A stretch of DNA of 10,080 bases from Spirochaetia bacterium (lineage in GTDB: Bacteria > Spirochaetota > Spirochaetia > Treponematales > Breznakiellaceae). Made by a program: the position numbers and the translations under genes. Of the stretch, positions 6,315-10,080 are shown in pieces. The DNA lies in assembly GCA_025997655.1 (NCBI GenBank), contig BNUW01000091.1, positions 1-10,080 on the forward strand. The letters run 5' to 3'. Below the pieces are notes generated by a model. The model made no database searches. It was not told the DNA's origin and saw only the letters and a program-made list of their open reading frames with translations. Position 1 is the first letter of the stretch; each line of letters opens with the position of its first letter.

Positions 6315-6860
6315 ATGAACACCAACACTATCGAAGCCATCCTCGCCGACATCACCACCCTCCCGGTTGACGCCATCGTCAACGCCGCCAACTCAAGCCT
6401 CCTGGGCGGGGGCGGGGTAGACGGCGCCATCCACCGCGCCGCCGGGCCGGAACTGCTGGCGGAGTGCCGCCGTATTGCCGAAAAGCGCCGGGACGTTCCC
6501 GGCGGCCCCTGTCCTGCGGGGGATGCGGTTATTTCAGGCGCCTACAAGCTGCCCTGTAAGAAGATCATCCACACCGTTGGCCCGGTCTGGTACGGGGGCT
6601 CCCACAACGAACCGGCGCTCCTGGCGTCCTGCTACCGGAAGAGCCTCCTCCTTGCGGAAGAAGCGGGGCTCCATTCCATTGCCTTTCCCAATATCAGCAC
6701 CGGGGTTTACGGCTACCCCAAGGAACTTGCCGTCGCGGTGGCCATTGAGGCGGTACGGGAAACCCTGGGGTCAACGCCGGGCATCACCAGGGTAATCTTT
6801 GTGTGCTTTGACCGGGTGAATCTCGGCTTGTATCATGAAAAGCTGGGCATCACCAATTAG
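6315..6860 (+). CDS. Macrodomain protein, O-acetyl-ADP-ribose deacetylase / ADP-ribosyl hydrolase (MacroD/YmdB type)
   Basis: 181 residues covering one complete macrodomain. Ligand-binding signatures are ADIT (11-14), NAANSSLLGGGGVDGAIHRA (23-42), the CxxIIHTVGPVW strand (81-92) and ISTGVYGYP (127-135). These are the hallmarks of the MacroD/YmdB class, which removes O-acetyl groups from O-acetyl-ADP-ribose and mono-ADP-ribose from acidic side chains, in the cytosol. I chose the ATG at 6315 because MNTNTIEAILADIT matches the usual family N-terminus and lies just below a -10-like TATACT. An in-frame ATG at 6276 with an AGGG-type ribosome site would add 13 residues and cannot be excluded. The gene diverges from loaP, and its stop overlaps the convergent DUF167 gene by four bases. 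No ADP-ribosyltransferase partner is nearby, so a general salvage or signalling role is more likely than a toxin-antitoxin pair. Confidence 0.92.
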   Translation: MNTNTIEAILADITTLPVDAIVNAANSSLLGGGGVDGAIHRAAGPELLAECRRIAEKRRDVPGGPCPAGDAVISGAYKLPCKKIIHTVGPVWYGGSHNEPALLASCYRKSLLLAEEAGLHSIAFPNISTGVYGYPKELAVAVAIEAVRETLGSTPGITRVIFVCFDRVNLGLYHEKLGITN

Positions 6861-7150
6861 CAGCCGGCAATAATTTCTTCCAGTGTCTCCTGAGCCGCCA
6901 GCGGCAGCGCCAAAGTTTTAAGCCGGGACTTTTCCCCGGTAACCAGGGTGATGTCCTTCTTCGGGCAGTCCAGCGCCTTCGCCAGAAAAGCGCGGAGTTC
7001 CGCATTGGCTTTGCCGTCCTCGGGCGCGGCGGCTATTTTTATCCGCAGCCGGTTTTCGCTCAGGCCGGCGAATTGTGATTTTGAGGAACCCGGCACGGCT
7101 TTTATGTCCAGCAGTATCCGTGCGCCGGAGACTCGAATGCAAGCTGCCAA
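6857..7150 (-). CDS. DUF167 / YggU-family protein
   Basis: A 97-aa protein that matches the small DUF167 family end to end: VPGSSKSQFAG (19-29), NRLRIKIAAAPEDGKANAEL (33-52) and VTGEKSRLKTLAL (70-82). The family is widespread in bacteria and eukaryotes but its biochemical role is not established. The start is a TTG at 7150, supported by a strong AAGGGGG ribosome site about 7-8 nt upstream; no in-frame ATG fits the family start. Its stop and the macrodomain stop share the bases ttag, so the two genes converge with a 4-nt overlap. The ribosome site touches the left end of the hairpin element at 7161. Confidence 0.9.
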   Translation of the reverse strand: MAACIRVSGARILLDIKAVPGSSKSQFAGLSENRLRIKIAAAPEDGKANAELRAFLAKALDCPKKDITLVTGEKSRLKTLALPLAAQETLEEIIAGC

Positions 7151-7160
7151 ATTACGTCCC

Positions 7161-7358
7161 CCCTTGGGTTAAACTTGACCCGCAGATCAAAAACGAAGAA
7201 AAAAAACCGCAAAGCCGAAGGCGACGAAGGAAGATGAAGATGAGGGATAGCTAGGTCCCGAAGGGATCTCCTTTTTCTTTCCTTAGTCGCCTTTGCGGTA
7301 AAAATTCTTAATCCTTAGTACTATACTTTGATTTGTGGGTCAAGTTTAGCCCTTAGGG
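7161..7358. mobile_element. MITE-like hairpin element with ~31-bp imperfect terminal inverted repeats
   Basis: The ends at 7161-7191 and 7327-7358 are inverted copies. After one gap near the outer end, about 25 positions align with three differences (shared core taaacttgaccc). The interior continues the symmetry: CCGCAAAG (7207-7214) with CTTTGCGG (7291-7298), GGCGAC (7220-7225) with GTCGCC (7286-7291), AAGGAA with TTCCTT, and an apical hairpin at 7253-7269. The whole ~198 bp can fold into one long hairpin with no coding capacity. The sequence gtcc occurs just outside both ends (7156-7159 and 7358-7361), a possible but weak target duplication. It could also be a plain terminator that has grown in place. 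Confidence 0.6.
7199..7298 (-). terminator. Terminator-like stem with U8 tract inside the hairpin element
   Basis: On the minus strand a stem formed by ccgcaaag...ctttgcgg plus ggcgac/gtcgcc is followed directly by eight T residues (plus-strand A-run 7199-7206). It lies about 50 bp past the stop of the unknown gene 7346-7918 and before the DUF167 gene, so it would end transcription of the former. The loop is large, about 60 nt, though internally paired, which weakens the call. Confidence 0.5.
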
Positions 7359-7918
7359 TCCGCCACGCGGGGCTTCCGGTATGAGGGCAGCCACCGGGGC
7401 TTGCCGATGCGCCAGGTGAATGAATAGTTTTCCGGCGGCTCTGGTATGAGGGGCCGTATGGTCATGTTGGCAACCATGGCAGCCCGGAAAAAGGCGGGGC
7501 TTACCGGCGGTATATCAGGAATGTCCGTCAGGAGCACTGCATCACCCCGGGCTACCACGCCGGTACAGAGAACTATGCGGGGGAAGGGGTATAGCACCCC
7601 AGGGTAGGGCAGGGGAGGAGGCGACAGATCCAGGGTCGGGCCAAAAAAGCCGTGGAAGAGCGGGCAGGGAACCAGTTCCGGGGGGCCAAGGTTGATTTTG
7701 CCCCCTGCGGAGTCTTGGGCGGCAGACCGCAGGTTTGATGCCAGGGATTGAAGCGCCGCAGGTGAAAGGGGGCGCTTAACTAAAGCCAGCGGAGCGGCCT
7801 GGGGGAAAGACCAGGCGCCGGGAAGCCCTGAAGCAAAGAGGAAGCGGCTCAGGGTGCGGAGGGGGCCGGCCATATCCCGGTGGGGAATGAGGAGTACAAA
7901 ATGAAAATCCTTGTTCAT
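7346..7918 (-). CDS. Conserved-looking hypothetical protein, 190 aa
   Basis: I do not recognise a named family. The protein starts MNKDFHFVLLIPHRDMAGPL and has a proline-rich middle (ELVPCPLFHGFFGPTLDLSP) and a basic, aromatic C-terminus (SFTWRIGKPRWLPSYRKP). The opening 'FxFVLLIPHRD...LRxLSRFLFASG' and the later RAAMVANMTIRPL recall the general outline of 2H phosphoesterases (LigT-like), but no HxTx motif is present, so that link is only a guess. No signal peptide or membrane segment is evident. The ATG at 7918 fits, with AAGG about 9 nt upstream (minus strand). The last three codons and the TAA stop lie within the right terminal repeat of the hairpin element, so the native C-terminus may have been replaced on insertion. 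It diverges from the gene at 7960 with 41 bp between starts. Confidence 0.7.
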   Translation of the reverse strand: MNKDFHFVLLIPHRDMAGPLRTLSRFLFASGLPGAWSFPQAAPLALVKRPLSPAALQSLASNLRSAAQDSAGGKINLGPPELVPCPLFHGFFGPTLDLSPPPLPYPGVLYPFPRIVLCTGVVARGDAVLLTDIPDIPPVSPAFFRAAMVANMTIRPLIPEPPENYSFTWRIGKPRWLPSYRKPRVADPKG

Positions 7919-7940
7919 AATTGCGTTTCCATGCTATACT
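7911..7940 (+). promoter_or_regulatory. Predicted sigma-70 promoter for the 7960 gene
   Basis: TTGTTC at 7911-7916 and TATACT at 7935-7940 are spaced 18 nt apart on the plus strand. Transcription would start near 7947, just ahead of the AAGGA ribosome site (7949-7953) six bases before the ATG at 7960. The very short leader is tight but workable. Confidence 0.5.
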
Positions 7941-7959
7941 CATCCTACAAGGAAAAATA

Positions 7960-8739
7960 ATGAAATATAAGACTAAGCTGCTGGTTGACCGGTTTGTTGA
8001 GGTGCTTTCCACCTGGCCCGGGGTTGAATGTGTTTCCCTCAATGAAGCCGCCCTTCCGGATACCCTGGACCCCTACTTTGCCCTTATCCTGGATGTGTTT
8101 TTTTCCGGGCCCATACCGGCGCCGGAAGAACGCTGTGCGTTTTACGGTGATGGGGTGGTGGTCTTTGAAACCGCCAAACAGGGCAATAAGGATCGGTTCC
8201 TGGTGGATGATATACCGGTGCGGATTGAGTATAAGTCTACCAAAAAGATCGATGAACTGATCGATATCGCCGATAAAAAGCGGGACCAACTGTGGCTCAT
8301 CAAGGATTCCGGTACCTATGGGTATTACCGACTCAACCAGGGGGAGATTCTTTTTGCCCGGACCGATTGGATACAGAAGATACGGGTCCGGCTGCGGAAT
8401 CTGGATATTTCATTCTGGCAGACCATGCGGGATGCCCATCAGTCCAAGATGGAACATTATTTGAGTGACCTCGGCGCCGCCCTGATCCAGGGGGACGATT
8501 TTCATTACCTTACCTCCTCTGCGGGGTTTATCAAAACCGCCTGTTTAACCCTGTTCTGCATTAACCGGCGTTTTGAACCCTCCCACCGGGCCTATTACAA
8601 GCAGATTCACTCCCTGGGAATTCTGCCCGAATCGTTTCTCACCCAGTTTGAAACCTTTCTCCGCAGCGATGGAGAAACGAGTATGGAACGGAAGTACTCC
8701 CTTGCCCAGCTTATGGCGCGGGGAATTATTGCCCTGTAG
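7960..8739 (+). CDS. Hypothetical protein, 260 aa, possible nucleotidyltransferase-like fold
   Basis: The ATG at 7960 is preceded by AAGGA at good spacing; an upstream TTG in the same frame (7921) is less likely because it lies upstream of the -10-like TATACT. The N-terminal third (KLLVDRFVEVLSTWPGVECVSLNE, then DPYFALILDVFFSG with Asp37 and Asp45) and the later IPVRIEYKS resemble the acidic strand pattern of nucleotidyltransferase-fold proteins, but the classical GS...DxD motif is not clear. The C-terminal half is helical and contains HYLTSSAGFIKTACLTLFCI and a SLGILPESFLTQFETFLRSD segment. Soluble, no signal peptide. It is probably co-transcribed with the lipoprotein gene that begins four bases after its stop. 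Function unknown. Confidence 0.75.
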   Translation: MKYKTKLLVDRFVEVLSTWPGVECVSLNEAALPDTLDPYFALILDVFFSGPIPAPEERCAFYGDGVVVFETAKQGNKDRFLVDDIPVRIEYKSTKKIDELIDIADKKRDQLWLIKDSGTYGYYRLNQGEILFARTDWIQKIRVRLRNLDISFWQTMRDAHQSKMEHYLSDLGAALIQGDDFHYLTSSAGFIKTACLTLFCINRRFEPSHRAYYKQIHSLGILPESFLTQFETFLRSDGETSMERKYSLAQLMARGIIAL

Positions 8740-8743
8740 CACG

Positions 8744-10080
8744 ATGCGGCGCCTGGTCCTGTTTTCCTTCGTTTTTTTATCCTGCGCCGCCTACAAGGAA
8801 CCTGCCGACATTCCCCTGTACGGCGCGGGAGACGGCGCGGCGCTCTATGCTCTTTCGAAAGAATCCCACTCCGGGCAAATCCCCCTTGGCAATCCGAAAA
8901 AGTTGAGTTATGCGCTTGAGGGTCCGGTGATAAGGGGAGAAAATCTGTCCCTGGAAGTGGACTACCGTTTTCCGCAAGAATTGGCCGCCGGGTATCAAGT
9001 ACTCGTAGAACTAAACGATACCGCCGCATGGCTGCTTCCCTTGGACGCCTCATTCCTGGGGCTTACCACATCCTTCGGGCGAATTCGTTATGCGCTGCCC
9101 CTTGCCCCTGAGCCGCTCCGCAGTATTGGTGTCATCCTGGAAAAAACGGACGGCACAAAGCCGCAGAATGTCGGTGGGGATTTCTCGTTTGCGCTGAACT
9201 CCCTAGGCATCATCAAGCGCCGGTATGGGTTTGCATTTGAAACAACGGCGGGCGGGGAAGCGGTTCTTACCGCCACCCCCTTCGTTTTTCCCGAATCCAA
9301 GGGAGATGCCCTGCGTATCGATCCCCCCGATTCCTACCGCACTCGGGGCAAGGTGGAATTCCAAACCGTCATTGAAAAAGCCGCAGGCAGTTTCCGCATT
9401 GAAGCCGGCCCGGTCCGGTATGACTGGACTTTCTTGACCGGCGCCGCACAAAAACTGGAACGGATTTTCATCCCCCCGGGCGCTTTTCCGAATGATCCCT
9501 ATCCCCTGCGTATAAGCGGCGGCGCCGTTTCTTCCATAAACCTGGAAATCGCGGCGGAGCAATCGTTTCCGGTGGAACCGGTGTTGGCGGACCCGGGGCT
9601 GATCCTGAGCTATTCCCGGGACGTCTGGCGGGATTCGCGGTTTGAGCTGTTCGCTTGGGAAGGGTTTCCCTCGATACTCATCTTTGATACGGCGGATTAT
9701 GCGGTCCAGGACCGGCTTTTTAAGCGCCTCGCCTTTTTTACGGAAAAGCAAGGGTTCCGCGGCCGCCTTGCCCCGGATGCGGAGATTGCGGACCTCCACG
9801 GCTGGAATGCCCACGATTACCGGGCGGAGGATCTGGCCCGTTTCTTTGAAGCAGCCCGTGCGGCGAATTTTCCCCTCGTACCGGAGGAACGGGAACTGGA
9901 GGCCATCCTGTTAAACGCGGGCATCATCCGCCGGGAAAACGGAACCTCCCGCTATATAAGCGGGGAGGGGGCCGTCATCTCGATCTCCCGGGAATCGCCG
10001 CCCTATCTCCGCAGCCTCTTCATGGCCCACGAAGGGTTCCACGGGCTTTTCTTTATCGATGAGGACTTCCGGAACTTTAG
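8744..10080 (+). CDS. Putative lipoprotein with HExxH metallopeptidase-like motif (3' end outside window)
   Basis: The frame is open from the ATG at 8744 to the right edge (445 codons). The N-terminus MRRLVLFSFVFLSCAAYKE is a short lipoprotein signal with Cys14 as the lipidated residue; a Phe at -3 suits relaxed spirochaete lipoboxes. The middle (about 40-290) is strand-rich with repeated GxLxLEVDY-like segments and looks like beta-sandwich domains. Residues 300-420 are mixed alpha/beta. Just before the edge, LFMAHEGFHGLFF contains HEGFH (His429, Glu430, His433), which fits the HExxH zinc-binding motif; the third ligand would lie outside. No strong ribosome site precedes the ATG, which starts 4 nt after the upstream stop, so translational coupling is likely. 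A membrane-anchored periplasmic or surface protease is a reasonable guess, not proven; I do not recognise the family. Confidence 0.75.
   Translation, partial: MRRLVLFSFVFLSCAAYKEPADIPLYGAGDGAALYALSKESHSGQIPLGNPKKLSYALEGPVIRGENLSLEVDYRFPQELAAGYQVLVELNDTAAWLLPLDASFLGLTTSFGRIRYALPLAPEPLRSIGVILEKTDGTKPQNVGGDFSFALNSLGIIKRRYGFAFETTAGGEAVLTATPFVFPESKGDALRIDPPDSYRTRGKVEFQTVIEKAAGSFRIEAGPVRYDWTFLTGAAQKLERIFIPPGAFPNDPYPLRISGGAVSSINLEIAAEQSFPVEPVLADPGLILSYSRDVWRDSRFELFAWEGFPSILIFDTADYAVQDRLFKRLAFFTEKQGFRGRLAPDAEIADLHGWNAHDYRAEDLARFFEAARAANFPLVPEERELEAILLNAGIIRRENGTSRYISGEGAVISISRESPPYLRSLFMAHEGFHGLFFIDEDFRNF

Noticed and set aside
6315..7150. Macrodomain plus DUF167 as a toxin-antitoxin (DarTG-like) pair
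   Set aside because: No DarT-type ADP-ribosyltransferase is present, the genes are convergent rather than co-transcribed, and DUF167 is a widespread family not known as a toxin.

Overview
The window looks like chromosomal DNA of a GC-rich spirochaete, most probably a Treponema relative (gut or termite type). This rests on protein style, the LoaP-type antiterminator, the relaxed lipobox of the terminal gene and GC-rich codon use. It is an inference and was not tested by a search.

Layout. (1) Bases 1-2215, minus strand: a nearly complete xanthine dehydrogenase/aldehyde oxidase-type large subunit that runs off the left edge. It carries a 4x18-bp in-frame tandem repeat, and several of its molybdopterin-binding motifs are eroded. 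(2) Bases 2216-2427: a spacer holding a 24-bp near-perfect inverted repeat that encloses smaller stems. (3) Bases 6259 to 2428, minus strand: a compact surface-polysaccharide operon of a LoaP/NusG-like antiterminator, a soluble FlaA1/CapD-type nucleotide-sugar 4,6-dehydratase and a DegT/DnrJ/EryC1 PLP aminotransferase. (4) Bases 6315-6860, plus: a macrodomain (ADP-ribose/O-acetyl-ADP-ribose hydrolase type) diverging from loaP, with its 3' end overlapping a convergent DUF167 gene (6857-7150, minus). (5) Bases 7161-7358: a ~200-bp hairpin element with long imperfect terminal inverted repeats, MITE-like and containing a terminator-like stem with a U-tract. It supplies the stop codon of an unknown minus-strand gene (7346-7918). 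(6) From 7960, plus: an unknown 260-aa protein followed four bases later by a lipoprotein with an HExxH motif that runs off the right edge.

How the genes fit together. LoaP should act on its own operon. The dehydratase makes a 4-keto-6-deoxy nucleotide sugar and the aminotransferase is the natural next enzyme, giving an amino-sugar precursor for a surface glycan. No glycosyltransferase lies in the window.

The most unusual object is inside the aminotransferase. About 167 residues (about 3508-4008) interrupt the fold in frame between the N-terminal helix and the PLP-binding 'NSATSGLHLAL' segment. The insert is about 45% GC by hand count, against about 57-73% in sampled flanking lines, and reads like the barnase/EndoU/colicin/RelE-type nuclease domains (PBECR) known from phage polyvalent proteins. 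Removing it, and a second 24-residue insertion, restores the normal family length. This suggests a mobile, in-frame domain insertion into a housekeeping enzyme. Several other repeats and hairpins in the window point to a genome tolerant of small in-frame and intergenic insertions.
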